From Candidatus Alcyoniella australis (GTDB lineage Bacteria; Lernaellota; Lernaellaia; JAVCCG01; Alcyoniellaceae), in assembly GCA_030765605.1 (NCBI GenBank), contig JAVCCG010000029.1, positions 1 to 24,529 on the forward strand: 24,529 nt of DNA, given 5' to 3'. Below, piece after piece: positions 14,239 through 22,444 of the stretch. The translations under genes and the position numbers were made by a program. The notes under the pieces were generated by a model. The model saw only the letters and a list, made by a program, of their open reading frames with translations, did not search any database and was not told the DNA's origin. How positions within the stretch are numbered: the first letter of the stretch is position 1; the number at the start of each line of letters is the position of its first letter.

Positions 14239-15000
14239 ATGAAAATCGAGATCCTCGGATGCCGCGGCGACCTGGTGCCGGGAGCTGCTTGCCCCGGCTA
14301 TCTATTGGACGATACAACATTGCTTGAGGCTGGAACCGTAACTTCGGTTCTCTCGCCGCAACGACTGAGGCGAATCGACCGGGTCGTACTCTCTCACATG
14401 CACGTGGATCACATCAAAGAACTGCCGTTCCTGATCGGCGCGGCCGTCAATTCCGCCCAGTCGCCGATCGAGGTCTGGTCCACGCCGGACAACCTGGAAC
14501 TGCTCAGACGCCATCTGTTCAACTCCAGCCTCTGGCCCGACTTCACCAGGCTGCCCACGGTCTCGAACCCCGCGATGAAGATGAGAAAGCTCAGCACCAA
14601 GCGCGCCACTCGAGTCGGCGAATACTTACTGCGCGCATTGCCGGTCAACCATACCGTGCCGACCTATGGGATGTTCTTTGACAACGGCAAGCAGGTTCTG
14701 GGATACACCGCGGATACCGGACGCTGCCCGCAATTCTGGGATGCAGCGCTGCAATACGGCGATCGTCTGGCAGCGGTGATCGTCGAGGTGACGTTCTGCG
14801 ATAAGCAGGCGGACCATGCCAAGGCCACGGGGCACATGACGCCCTCGCTGCTCAAATCCGAGGTGGAGCGGGTCGACCTGGATGTGCCGCTGATCGCGGT
14901 CCACCTCCGGCCCGAGAAAGTGACCGCCATCGAGCGGGAGCTGCGACGCCTCAAGCTTCCCGTACACATCTCCGAATCCGGAGACATCATACGGCTCTAA
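14239..15000 (+). CDS. cyclic-nucleotide phosphodiesterase, class II (PDE1/CpdP-like)
   Basis: A 253-residue metallo-beta-lactamase-fold protein that most resembles class II 3',5'-cyclic-nucleotide phosphodiesterases, which hydrolyse cAMP to AMP. The dinuclear metal site is visible: HMHVDH (His53, His55, Asp57, His58), His138 in LPVNHTVPTYG, Asp159 in YTADTG, and His222 in AVHLRP. Family-type segments include IFNDxxWPDFTRLP-like HLFNSSLWPDFTRLP (about 92-106) and TGHMTPSLL (about 197-205). There is no signal peptide, so it is cytosolic, unlike periplasmic CpdP. ATG 14239 fits the family start (MKIEILGCRG); the frame is open to 14200, just after the tRNA. The Shine-Dalgarno is weak. It ends 4 nt before an adenylate cyclase gene. 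Confidence 0.8.
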   Translation: MKIEILGCRGDLVPGAACPGYLLDDTTLLEAGTVTSVLSPQRLRRIDRVVLSHMHVDHIKELPFLIGAAVNSAQSPIEVWSTPDNLELLRRHLFNSSLWPDFTRLPTVSNPAMKMRKLSTKRATRVGEYLLRALPVNHTVPTYGMFFDNGKQVLGYTADTGRCPQFWDAALQYGDRLAAVIVEVTFCDKQADHAKATGHMTPSLLKSEVERVDLDVPLIAVHLRPEKVTAIERELRRLKLPVHISESGDIIRL

Positions 15001-15004
15001 TGAT

Positions 15005-17026
15005 ATGAGTTCGATTGCCCGACGTCGCAAAATTCTAGCTGCGTTGGGGATTGCATTCCTCGTAGCTATGGGTTGTTCGGTGCTGGCCGGCTATGCGATA
15101 CGCGCGGACGCGGGGCTGCTCTCGCGGGTCGAGGGCGCGACTCTCGACATTCGATTCCGCATGCGCGGTCCGGTGGTGCCCGATCCGGAGATCGCAATCA
15201 TCGCCATCGACCAGCGCAGCCTGGACACGGTGGGACGCTGGCCGTGGAGCCGCAGCGACCTGGCCCGGCTGGTTGACGCCATCGGGCAGGGCAACTCGGC
15301 CAAGCCCAAGGCGATCGTGCTCGACATTGCCTTTCCCCAGGTGGAGCAAGCTCATTACCAACTGGTCGAGCAGAAGACCCTGAGCCAGCATCTGCCGTTC
15401 ATGTTGATCGACGCCGGCCAGCTGCGCGATCCCGACCTCGATCTGGCGCAGGCTATCCAGCGCTCGGGTAGGGTCGTGCTTTCCTCGTTCTTTCTGACTT
15501 CCACGCCCGGAGGCCAGCGGCTCGATCCCGGTCGTCTGGCATCGAGCTTCTCGATTCCGATTCTGATCGGCGAGCTGGGCGACAACATCCACTCGTTCGT
15601 GCGCAGCGCCAAGGGAGCCGAGCCGAACATCGAGCAGCTCCAGAGCGTCGCCGCTGCGACCGGCTTCTTCAACATCTTTCCCGATCCAGACGGGATCATG
15701 CGCCACAAGGACATGATCCTGCTCTACGGCGACGACCTCTACCCCAGCCTTGAGATCAGCGCCCTGCGCGTGGCCATGGGCCTGACGCGCGACGACCTGG
15801 CCTGCCGTCTGGCGAGCTACGGAATTGACTACGTTGCAGTGGGCGAACAACGAATCCATACCGACGAACAGGGCCGGATCATGCTCAACTACCGCGGCCC
15901 GGCCGGGACGTTCCAGACCTACTCGGCGGTCGACGTAATCAGCGGCAAAATCGACTCGGTGGAGTTCGCCAATCGGATAGTGTTCGTCGGCGTTACCGCA
16001 CTGGGCAATTTCGACGTGGCGATCACGCCATTCGCACCACAAGGCTTCCCCGGCGTCGAGGTCCACGCCACGGCCCTGGACAACATTAAAAATCAGCGGG
16101 CGCTGGTGCGTCCGGCATGGTACGTCTTATTTGACCTGTGCCTGATCTGGTCGTTGGCGATCATCGTCGCCATGGCCTTCGCCAGTCTGCGCCCCTGGTT
16201 GGCCGGCGCCACGGCCGTGACGCTGCTGGTAGTGCTGTGGCAGTTGGTCGGCTGGCTGTTTAATACCCGTAACTACGTGCTGTCGCTGACAGTGCCGCTG
16301 ATCTCGCTGGTCACTACGCTGATCCTGGTCGCGCTCTACAGGCTGCTGTTCGAGGTCCGGTTGCAGACCAAGATGAAACGCGCCCTGGCGCCTTACGTGC
16401 CGTTGCCCGTGGCCCAACGCATTGCAGCGGACCCCGACCGCGCCCGGCTGCAAGGCGCTCGGCGCGAGATAACCGTGCTGTTTGTGGACATCCGCTCGTT
16501 CAGCAAGCTCTCGGCCCAGGTGAGTCCGGAGAAAATGGTCGAGTTCCTAAGCGAGTTCGCCCACGAGGTCTCCGAAGCGGTTTTCGACAATCAGGGATTG
16601 CTCGACAAATTCATCGGCGACGGCGCAATGGCTTTCTGGGGCGCGCCGCTGATCAGTGATGACCATGTGGACTGCGCGATCAACTGCGCCAAAGACATCC
16701 AGCAGCGCATCACGCAGCTGGCAAAGCGGCACGCGCAGGACGAGTTCGGCCGCACCACGGTCGGCGTGGGAATCGCCACAGGCGAGGCGGTTGTCGGCGC
16801 TTTGGGTTCAATGCGCAGGTTGGATTACACGGCGGTGGGCGAGGTGGTCAACTTGGCGCAACGTCTGGAGAAACTCAATAAAAAGCTTGGCAGCAGGGTG
16901 TTGCTGAGCAAGGCCTCATCGCAAAAAGCCGGACCCCAGTGGAACATCGAATCGCTGGGCGCGCACCAACTGATCGAGGGCAGCGAGCCGATCGATGTGT
17001 ACGAATTGCCCCTTGAAGATAAGTAA
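15005..17026 (+). CDS. CHASE2-domain class III adenylate cyclase, membrane-bound
   Basis: A 673-residue sensor cyclase. One N-terminal transmembrane helix (about 9-30) is followed by a periplasmic CHASE2 domain (about 35-370; IRFRMRGPVVPDPEIAIIAI, then GFFNIFPDPDGIMR). Three transmembrane helices follow (about 374-394, 398-419, 424-449), then a short linker and a cytosolic class III catalytic domain (about 485-660). Metal aspartates are Asp495 (LFVDIRSFS) and Asp539 (KFIGDGAMAFWG). Lys535 and Thr609 (DYTAVGEVVNLAQRLE) are the Lys/Thr base-selecting pair typical of bacterial adenylate cyclases. Asn616 and Arg620 are the transition-state residues. All catalytic residues are present, so it should make cAMP in response to an unknown periplasmic signal. 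It starts 4 nt after the phosphodiesterase stop. Confidence 0.93.
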   Translation: MSSIARRRKILAALGIAFLVAMGCSVLAGYAIRADAGLLSRVEGATLDIRFRMRGPVVPDPEIAIIAIDQRSLDTVGRWPWSRSDLARLVDAIGQGNSAKPKAIVLDIAFPQVEQAHYQLVEQKTLSQHLPFMLIDAGQLRDPDLDLAQAIQRSGRVVLSSFFLTSTPGGQRLDPGRLASSFSIPILIGELGDNIHSFVRSAKGAEPNIEQLQSVAAATGFFNIFPDPDGIMRHKDMILLYGDDLYPSLEISALRVAMGLTRDDLACRLASYGIDYVAVGEQRIHTDEQGRIMLNYRGPAGTFQTYSAVDVISGKIDSVEFANRIVFVGVTALGNFDVAITPFAPQGFPGVEVHATALDNIKNQRALVRPAWYVLFDLCLIWSLAIIVAMAFASLRPWLAGATAVTLLVVLWQLVGWLFNTRNYVLSLTVPLISLVTTLILVALYRLLFEVRLQTKMKRALAPYVPLPVAQRIAADPDRARLQGARREITVLFVDIRSFSKLSAQVSPEKMVEFLSEFAHEVSEAVFDNQGLLDKFIGDGAMAFWGAPLISDDHVDCAINCAKDIQQRITQLAKRHAQDEFGRTTVGVGIATGEAVVGALGSMRRLDYTAVGEVVNLAQRLEKLNKKLGSRVLLSKASSQKAGPQWNIESLGAHQLIEGSEPIDVYELPLEDK

Positions 17027-17030
17027 TTTA

Positions 17031-17069
17031 TTATTTTCCTTGACATTAAGAGAAAATAACTCTAAGAAT
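17031..17069 (+). promoter_or_regulatory. promoter of the HU gene with an inverted repeat around the -35
   Basis: A perfect -35 TTGACA (17040-17045) is followed after 18 nt by AAGAAT (17064-17069; 4 of 6). An inverted repeat, TTATTTTC (17031-17038) with GAAAATAA (17052-17059), extends inward through CTT (17039-17041) and AAG (17048-17050) with one bulged A. The result is an AT-rich 11-bp stem with loop GACATT that contains part of the -35. It starts 4 nt after the cyclase stop, so it might also help separate the two genes. Confidence 0.45.
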
Positions 17070-17121
17070 AAATAGTTACGTACTACAGACCACTAACCGC
17101 CATTGTTGATGGGGATGCGGT

Positions 17122-17403
17122 ATGAATAAATCGGACTTGGTAGAGGTACTTGCCAAACGAACGGGAATTACTTTGAAAAAGGCCCAAGAGGTCGTGGATA
17201 AGGTCTTCGAGGCGATGACCGACACACTCGAACAGGGAGAAAGGATCGAAATCCGTGGTTTCGGTTCGTTCTCGGTCAAAGAGTACAAGCCGTATACCGG
17301 ACGCAATCCCAAGACCAAAGAATCGATCCACGTACCGCCCAAGCGCCTGCCTTACTTCAAAGTAGGCAAAGAGCTGAAAAAGAGGGTCGACCTCCACGGC
17401 TGA
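17122..17403 (+). CDS. HU/IHF-family nucleoid DNA-binding protein
   Basis: A 93-residue homologue of HU/IHF, the small dimeric proteins that bend DNA and organise the nucleoid. The N-terminal helices read NKSDLVEVLAKRTGITLKKA. The core GERIEIRGFGSFSVKEY is at about 41-57. The DNA-intercalating arm carries the conserved Arg-Asn-Pro (GRNPKTKESI, about 61-70). The C-terminal PKRLPYFKVGKELKKRV is typical. Some features, such as the PPKRLPYFK ending, look closer to IHF-like subunits, so the exact subtype is left open. GGGG about 9 nt before the ATG is a usable Shine-Dalgarno. It has its own promoter and is followed by a 107-nt gap before sucC, so probably monocistronic. Confidence 0.95.
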   Translation: MNKSDLVEVLAKRTGITLKKAQEVVDKVFEAMTDTLEQGERIEIRGFGSFSVKEYKPYTGRNPKTKESIHVPPKRLPYFKVGKELKKRVDLHG

Positions 17404-17471
17404 GGCGGTCGCCCGAACAGCTGAATCGATTTCGTCCTGCAGGGCTATTCGTTTGGGCGCAGTATTTCGTC

Positions 17472-17477
17472 TATAAT
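17472..17477 (+). promoter_or_regulatory. -10 element of the sucCD operon
   Basis: A perfect TATAAT (17472-17477) lies 33 nt before the sucC start. The -35 region (TTCGTT, 17448-17453) is a poor match, which may mean an activator is needed. Just upstream, CGCCCGAAC (17410-17418) can pair with GTTTGGGCG (17451-17459) across a 32-nt loop; without a T-run it is a weak terminator candidate for the HU gene. Confidence 0.45.
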
Positions 17478-17510
17478 CCACCAATGCTAACCACATCAGG
17501 AGAAGTGTAG

Positions 17511-18680
17511 GTGAAGATACACGAGTTCCAGGCCAAGCAGTTGCTGAACTCGGCCGGAGTACCGGTTCCGGTCTCGTATACTGCAACCAATCCCTGGCAG
17601 GCGCGGTATGTGGCCGAACTTCTCCACGCTTCGGCCTTTGTAGTCAAGGCGCAGATCCATGCCGGAGGCCGCGGCAAAGGCGGTGGCGTCGCGGTGGTCC
17701 AAAGTTTGGACGAGGTCTATCAAGCGTCCGAACGGATTCTGGGAATGACCTTGGTGACCAAGCAGACCGGACCCGAGGGACGACTGGTGCGCACGGTGTT
17801 GATCGAGCCCGCGGCGCAAATCGCCAGGGAACTGTACTTTGCCGTGTTGATCGACCGCTCGTCGCGCTGCCTGACCTTGATGGCCAGCGAGGCCGGCGGA
17901 ATGGAGATCGAACAGGTAGCGGAGCAGCGCCCCGAGGCAATTGTTAAAATCGCGATCGATCCGCTGGTCGGCGTGTCCGCGCGGCACGGCAGGGCGTTGG
18001 CCCAGGGACTGGGGATCGAGCACAAAGGATTAATTCGACAGTTCACAAAACTGGCGATCGATTGCTGCAACTGCTTTATCAACAACGACCTATCGTTACT
18101 CGAGATCAACCCGCTGGCGATCACGCAATCCGACGAGCTGCTCGCCGTGGACGCCAAAATGACGATCGACGACAATGCGATGTTTCGCCACCCCGAACTG
18201 GCAGAGCTACGCGACTTCAACGAGGAGCAGCCCCTCGAGATCCTCTCGTCGCGCTACGGCGTGGACTACGTTAAGCTCGACGGCGACATCGGCTGCATGG
18301 TCAACGGCGCGGGCCTAGCAATGGCCACAATGGATCTGATCATGGCCTCGGGCGCGATGCCCGCGAACTTCCTTGACATCAAGGGCGGGGCCGACGTTGC
18401 CAACGTTGTCAACGCTTTTGAGCTGCTGAACTCCGATCCCAACGTCAGGGCGGTGTTGATCAATATCTTCGGCGGAATAGTACGTTGCGACATGGTCGCC
18501 GAAGGGATCCTCAAGGCAATGCAAAGCGTCAAGGTCGAGGTGCCGATCGTGGTGCGGATCGAGGGGACCAACGCCGACCTCGGAGCCAAGATGCTCGCGG
18601 ATTCGCCCTACGGTTTCATTTCCGCGAAGGGCCTGTCCGACGCAGCACGCAAGGTCGTGGCCGCCCGGGGAGACGCCTGA
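17511..18680 (+). CDS. sucC: succinyl-CoA ligase, beta subunit
   Basis: The beta subunit of succinyl-CoA synthetase, the TCA-cycle enzyme that makes ATP or GTP from succinyl-CoA. At 389 residues it has the normal length. The N-terminal ATP-grasp domain begins [11 protein letters not shown] and has the nucleotide-binding Lys46 and [11 protein letters not shown] (about 50-60). LLEINPLAI (about 197-205) and [19 protein letters not shown] (about 212-230) are the metal and substrate segments. The C-terminal CoA-ligase domain has [21 protein letters not shown] and [14 protein letters not shown]. The start is GTG 17511 with AGGAG 8 nt upstream, and it matches the family N-terminus. The stop shares one base with the sucD ATG (TGATG). 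Confidence 0.97.
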   Translation: MKIHEFQAKQLLNSAGVPVPVSYTATNPWQARYVAELLHASAFVVKAQIHAGGRGKGGGVAVVQSLDEVYQASERILGMTLVTKQTGPEGRLVRTVLIEPAAQIARELYFAVLIDRSSRCLTLMASEAGGMEIEQVAEQRPEAIVKIAIDPLVGVSARHGRALAQGLGIEHKGLIRQFTKLAIDCCNCFINNDLSLLEINPLAITQSDELLAVDAKMTIDDNAMFRHPELAELRDFNEEQPLEILSSRYGVDYVKLDGDIGCMVNGAGLAMATMDLIMASGAMPANFLDIKGGADVANVVNAFELLNSDPNVRAVLINIFGGIVRCDMVAEGILKAMQSVKVEVPIVVRIEGTNADLGAKMLADSPYGFISAKGLSDAARKVVAARGDA

Positions 18681-19552
18681 TGAGCATTTTAGTCAACGAC
18701 AAAACGCGGGTGGTGGTCCAAGGGATCACCGGCAAGACCGGACAGTTCCACACCAGGCAGTGCCTGGAATACGGCACCAAGATCGTCGCCGGAGTGACTC
18801 CGGGCAAGGGCGGGATGGATTTCGAAGGCGTGCCGATTTACAACGGCGTTGCGCAGGCGGTGAGAGAGCAGGGCGCCGACGCCTCGCTGGTGTTCGTGCC
18901 TCCGGCACTGGCGGCCGACGCATGCATGGAGGCCGTTGAGGCCGGAATTAAAGTCCTGGTGCTGATCACCGAGGGCATTCCGACATTGGACATGCTCAAA
19001 CTGGTGCGTTACGCCAGGCTCAAGGGATGCAGCCTAATTGGACCCAATTGTCCGGGGATCATCACCCCCGGCGAATGTAAAATCGGGATCATGCCCGGAC
19101 AGATTCATCGGCCGGGCAACGTCGGCGTGATCTCGCGCTCCGGGACCCTGACCTACGAGGCCGTGGCGCAACTCAGCGCATTGCAGATCGGCCAGAGCAC
19201 CTGCATCGGCATTGGCGGCGATCCGGTGGTCGGAATGAACTTCGTCGACTGTCTTGAGCTGTTCAACGCAGACCCCAATACCCAAGCCGTGGTATTGATC
19301 GGCGAGATCGGCGGAAGCGCCGAGGAAGAGGCCGCCGCCTACATCTCACAGAACTTTGATCGTCCGGTGGTGTCTTTTATAGCTGGGTTGACCGCACCCG
19401 AAGGCAAGCGCATGGGACACGCCGGTGCGATCATCTCCGGCGGCAAGGGCACGGCCGAAGAAAAGCTTGGGGCGCTGGCAGCAGCGGGCGTCACGGTAGT
19501 GCGTGACCCCTCTGCTATCGGACACGCCACTGCGGAGGTAATCCGGCGCTGA
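18680..19552 (+). CDS. sucD: succinyl-CoA ligase, alpha subunit
   Basis: The alpha subunit of succinyl-CoA synthetase, which binds CoA and carries the phosphohistidine intermediate. It is 290 residues, the normal length. The CoA-binding Rossmann segment is [20 protein letters not shown] (about 11-30). [20 protein letters not shown] (about 121-140) and SRSGTLTYE (about 152-160) are conserved. The phosphorylated residue is His247 in [19 protein letters not shown] 18680 overlaps the sucC TGA by one base and has GGGGAG 7 nt upstream; a longer frame starting inside sucC is an overlap artefact. The stop shares one base with the ATG of the AgmX-tail gene, so three genes are joined by TGATG junctions. 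Confidence 0.97.
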   Translation: MSILVNDKTRVVVQGITGKTGQFHTRQCLEYGTKIVAGVTPGKGGMDFEGVPIYNGVAQAVREQGADASLVFVPPALAADACMEAVEAGIKVLVLITEGIPTLDMLKLVRYARLKGCSLIGPNCPGIITPGECKIGIMPGQIHRPGNVGVISRSGTLTYEAVAQLSALQIGQSTCIGIGGDPVVGMNFVDCLELFNADPNTQAVVLIGEIGGSAEEEAAAYISQNFDRPVVSFIAGLTAPEGKRMGHAGAIISGGKGTAEEKLGALAAAGVTVVRDPSAIGHATAEVIRR

Positions 19553-21486
19553 TGAAGCGCGTTGCAATTTTTATCGCACTGCTGGCGCTGCTGTGCGCCG
19601 CCTCACCGGCAATGGCCATGGACGAACAGGCGAGCCGGCGGATTATCGTGCGCGCCATCGAGCTCTCCCCGGTCCAAATCCAACGGCTGTTCCAGGGACG
19701 CGAGCAGCTGATCCCCCAGGCGATACAACAGTCGACTGCGATTGCCGTTGATGCGCAATTCGATCCCAACGACCTGTTCGACATGGCGACGATCCACGCC
19801 GACCTGTCCGACGATGCGAGCATCGAGGCCACCCTGCGCGAGCTGATCGAACTCACCGGCATGTTGTACGCAACGGTGAATCATCAGCACAACGAGCGCT
19901 ACGACAGCCTGTTCGCTCAGGCGGCCCCGACATATCCGATCCGTTTCGACGGCTACCATACTTTCAACGACTACACGCTGATTATCGAAAAGACCGAGTC
20001 CTTTCTGCGCGTGCACGACAGCGCGGTTCAGGCCTACCTGGAGTCGCCCGAGCGCGGCGGCGGCGAGCAGGCCGCGCAATCGGCGTGCGTGATCCAAAAC
20101 GCCCTTGCCAACATCACCGCCGATCTGTGGGTCACCGTGCTGCTGCCGCTGATCGACCAGCTTGACGCGCCGCTTCAGACCGGAACGATCGTCAAGGGCA
20201 GGCGGCCGCCCGTGCAAATACCCGACGTGGAACTTTACCTGCCCAAGGGTATTGATCCGTCCGTCGCGACCGCCCCTAACCGCGACCTGCCGATCTACCT
20301 CGAAGTCACGAACTACGGCACGTCCGTGGCAGCCGATTACAGCGGTCCCACAATTACCATTGACGAAGAGGGGCTGGTGATCACGGTCGAGCGCTTAGCC
20401 CCTGAACAGGCTCTACAGCAGGCGGCACAGGCACGCCGCGAGGCCGCCCTGGGTCTGGGGCAATCGACGTCAGCGGCCAATGCCACTGGCGTGCAGGTCG
20501 AACAGCGCATTGAGCAGCAACGCGCCCTGGATCAGGCGGCACAGGCACGCCGCGAGGCTGCGATCAGTGTTGGAAAAAGCCCCGCTCCCACAGCGGGGCT
20601 GATCGGCACTCGGATCTCCCGCGAGCTAGAAAACCGAAGCGCGTTAATGCGAGCCCAGCGGATCAGAACCGCGGCCGCCTTGGCGCTTGACCGCGGCAAG
20701 GGCAGCGCTGTTCAAGCGCTGGCCGCCGCTGTCCTGGTTCGCCGCAATACGCAGATCGAAGCCGGGCGCGAGCTGAGGCTGCAAAGCATCGCCTTGCACA
20801 AGGGCGAGATCAGCGGCGTAAGCTCGACGATCGAGGGCATCTCCAACAGCATGACCTTGGAGGTCAGGATCAGCGGCAGCGAGGTGCAGTCGGTACAGAT
20901 CGATGAATCCAAGCTGGCCCACGTGCGCGGCGTGCAACCCGACGTTGACGCCGGGAACAACGATCTGTTCAGCGTGCTCGAGTCAATGGACATCGGCACC
21001 TTGGTCAACGCAGACAATCAGCGCCAGCTTAAGCAGGGTGAAAACGGCGACGCCGAAGCCGAGCAATCAGATATCGACCCAGGACTGCGATTGGACGCCG
21101 ATGCGCCGAACATCGGCGAAGAGAAATCGATGCTCACCGTGTCCAGCGGCTCGCTCAGCGTCGATCGCGGGGCGCAGCAGGGCACGTTCGACGCCCAGGC
21201 CGTTTCACAGATCTTGGCCGATAATCACCGCGGATTCAGCTATTGCTACGAGACGCAGCTCAAGCACTCTCCCAATCTATCGGGGAAAATAGCAGTGGAA
21301 TTCACCATCGGCCTTGACGGTCGCGTGGACCGCGCCGTTGTGCTCGACGATGAGAGCGACCTCAAGGACAGCGCTGTGCAGAATTGCATCCTCGAGCGCT
21401 TCAAACGACTGAAATTCCCCCCGCCGGTAGGCGGCGAGGTTACGGTCAAGTACCCGCTGATCTTTGCGCCGTCTTTTTCATTTTAG
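19552..21486 (+). CDS. exported protein with AgmX/PglI-type C-terminal domain and internal repeats
   Basis: A 644-residue protein with a signal peptide ([20 protein letters not shown], cleavage near 22-23). The N-terminal region (about 25-260) is not recognised. Residues about 287-400 hold three units of about 38 residues: [17 protein letters not shown] (287), [17 protein letters not shown] (325) and a degenerate one at about 363. They are helical and Ala/Arg/Gln-rich. The last 100 residues (about 544-644) match the TonB-like AgmX/PglI C-terminal domain of Myxococcota and relatives: [24 protein letters not shown] and the paired cysteines Cys565 and Cys612, then [11 protein letters not shown]. 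Such tails occur on envelope and gliding-related proteins; the function here is unknown. It overlaps sucD by one base, and GGAGG is 13 nt upstream. Convergent with the zinc-ribbon gene. Confidence 0.8.
   Translation: MKRVAIFIALLALLCAASPAMAMDEQASRRIIVRAIELSPVQIQRLFQGREQLIPQAIQQSTAIAVDAQFDPNDLFDMATIHADLSDDASIEATLRELIELTGMLYATVNHQHNERYDSLFAQAAPTYPIRFDGYHTFNDYTLIIEKTESFLRVHDSAVQAYLESPERGGGEQAAQSACVIQNALANITADLWVTVLLPLIDQLDAPLQTGTIVKGRRPPVQIPDVELYLPKGIDPSVATAPNRDLPIYLEVTNYGTSVAADYSGPTITIDEEGLVITVERLAPEQALQQAAQARREAALGLGQSTSAANATGVQVEQRIEQQRALDQAAQARREAAISVGKSPAPTAGLIGTRISRELENRSALMRAQRIRTAAALALDRGKGSAVQALAAAVLVRRNTQIEAGRELRLQSIALHKGEISGVSSTIEGISNSMTLEVRISGSEVQSVQIDESKLAHVRGVQPDVDAGNNDLFSVLESMDIGTLVNADNQRQLKQGENGDAEAEQSDIDPGLRLDADAPNIGEEKSMLTVSSGSLSVDRGAQQGTFDAQAVSQILADNHRGFSYCYETQLKHSPNLSGKIAVEFTIGLDGRVDRAVVLDDESDLKDSAVQNCILERFKRLKFPPPVGGEVTVKYPLIFAPSFSF
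20419..20558 (+). repeat. 26-bp direct repeat inside the AgmX-tail gene
   Basis: Bases 20419-20444 and 20533-20558 are identical over 26 bp and 114 bp apart (38 codons, in frame). Both encode QAAQARREA. The identity includes third-codon positions, while the rest of the two 38-codon units has diverged. That suggests either a recent duplication or gene conversion of the repeat core. Confidence 0.85.
20574..20600 (-). terminator. intrinsic terminator-like hairpin, antisense inside a coding region
   Basis: AGCCCCGCT (20578-20586) and AGCGGGGCT (20592-20600) form a perfect 9-bp GC-rich stem with a 5-nt loop. On the plus strand it is preceded by AAAAA (20574-20578), so read on the minus strand it is a hairpin followed by TTTTT, the form of a rho-independent terminator. 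It lies within codons about 342-350 of the plus-strand gene. No convincing terminator was seen nearer to the convergent gene at 21571. Confidence 0.6.
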
Positions 21487-21570
21487 ACAGCTCTAGCCCG
21501 AATCATTCGTGAAACTTCTATTGCGATGCAAAGCGCAACGCTGAGTTCCATGCCTGATGGATAGATGGCT

Positions 21571-22326
21571 TTACTGGGACTCGGGCTGCTGCTCTACAGG
21601 CTCGGGCGTTTGCGCGTCCGCGGCAGGATCGACAGGCTCGGGCTCGGGCAGTTCTGCGGGCACCAAGGTGCGGTCCTTATCGACTGTTACCTGGTCGGAG
21701 TTGGTCAGCAGCTCGAACTCCTCGGGCGACAACAGCTCGAGCAGCGCGATGTAGGTCGGATTGTCCTCAGTGCCGGACTGCACTGTAAATCCGATTTCGC
21801 GATCCTCGGTAAAAAAGATCAACCGCAGCAGTGCGCCGCTGGCCGGATCCTGTAGGTGTTGGATGAACGTGGGCATTAAATCGGGAAAATTGATCGCAGC
21901 GCGGATCGACTCGCGATCGAACAGAGTTTGAAAACTCTCGGGCGTCATCTTGTAGACGATGGTCGAACCCAAGGTGTTTTCGGTGCTCACGCGATCAAAG
22001 GGGTAACCGTAACGCTGGTAGGTGGCCCAGGCAGCGGGGGTCAGCACGTTCTGCAGGCTCTCCGGCGAATGCATGTTTACCGGCTGGGCAGTCAGGATCG
22101 CCTCCTGGTTGTCGATCTGGAGAACGTTTGTCAGGTGGTGGAAAACGATCACACCGACTACCACGAGGAAGGTGACCGTCAAGGTCAGCACCAGCACTAC
22201 GTCTTCCTTGCGGTCGAGTTTGGCCTTGCATTCGTCGCAATAGAATCTTTTGGAAGTTGGGAATATCGACATGGCGCGAGTTACCGCGACCGTGGCTTTT
22301 TTACTGCACTTGATGCACTGAGCCAT
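21571..22326 (-). CDS. zinc-ribbon single-pass membrane protein, function unknown
   Basis: A 251-residue protein not assigned to a family. The N-terminus has two CXXC pairs, Cys4-x-x-Cys7 and Cys30-x-x-Cys33, spaced like a zinc ribbon. A single transmembrane helix follows (about 43-64), then a domain of about 150 residues without cysteines, and an acidic, Pro/Glu/Gln-rich tail (PAELPEPEPVDPAADAQTPE). A cytosolic ribbon with an exported C-terminal domain is the likely topology. ATG 22326 has GGGAG 7 nt upstream, and a TTGACA promoter lies in the gap shared with coaBC. Function cannot be inferred from neighbours. Confidence 0.75.
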   Translation of the reverse strand: MAQCIKCSKKATVAVTRAMSIFPTSKRFYCDECKAKLDRKEDVVLVLTLTVTFLVVVGVIVFHHLTNVLQIDNQEAILTAQPVNMHSPESLQNVLTPAAWATYQRYGYPFDRVSTENTLGSTIVYKMTPESFQTLFDRESIRAAINFPDLMPTFIQHLQDPASGALLRLIFFTEDREIGFTVQSGTEDNPTYIALLELLSPEEFELLTNSDQVTVDKDRTLVPAELPEPEPVDPAADAQTPEPVEQQPESQ

Positions 22327-22353
22327 TGCCTCACTCCCAAGTGTGTCTCAGCA

Positions 22354-22383
22354 CATCTAGCAGACTCCCGATATCGCTGTCAA
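22354..22383 (-). promoter_or_regulatory. promoter of the zinc-ribbon membrane protein gene
   Basis: On the minus strand, a perfect -35 TTGACA (22383-22378) is followed after 18 nt by TAGATG (22359-22354; 3 of 6). The predicted start near 22347 leaves a leader of about 20 nt containing the GGGAG of the gene. It lies back to back with the coaBC promoter. Confidence 0.45.
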
Positions 22384-22408
22384 TTACACTATCGACGTTC
22401 GGATTGGA

Positions 22409-22437
22409 TTGAAGGTCGTTCGCACTGGTGGTAAAGT
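22409..22437 (+). promoter_or_regulatory. putative coaBC promoter
   Basis: TTGAAG (22409-22414) and TAAAGT (22432-22437), each 4 of 6 to consensus, are 17 nt apart. The -10 ends 7 nt before ATG 22445, and no Shine-Dalgarno is present at normal distance, so the message may be leaderless. Confidence 0.35.
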
Positions 22438-22444
22438 CCGCATC

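Noticed and set aside
17410-17459. Stem of CGCCCGAAC with GTTTGGGCG after the HU gene
   Set aside because: A 32-nt loop and no T-run make it too weak to call as a terminator; mentioned only with the sucC promoter.
18485-18679. Longer sucD frame beginning inside sucC
   Set aside because: The extra residues are the alternate frame of the conserved sucC C-terminus; sucD family proteins start at MSILVNDKT.
21487-21570. TTGCG/CGCAA pair as a terminator between convergent genes
   Set aside because: A five-base stem with no T-run is not convincing.
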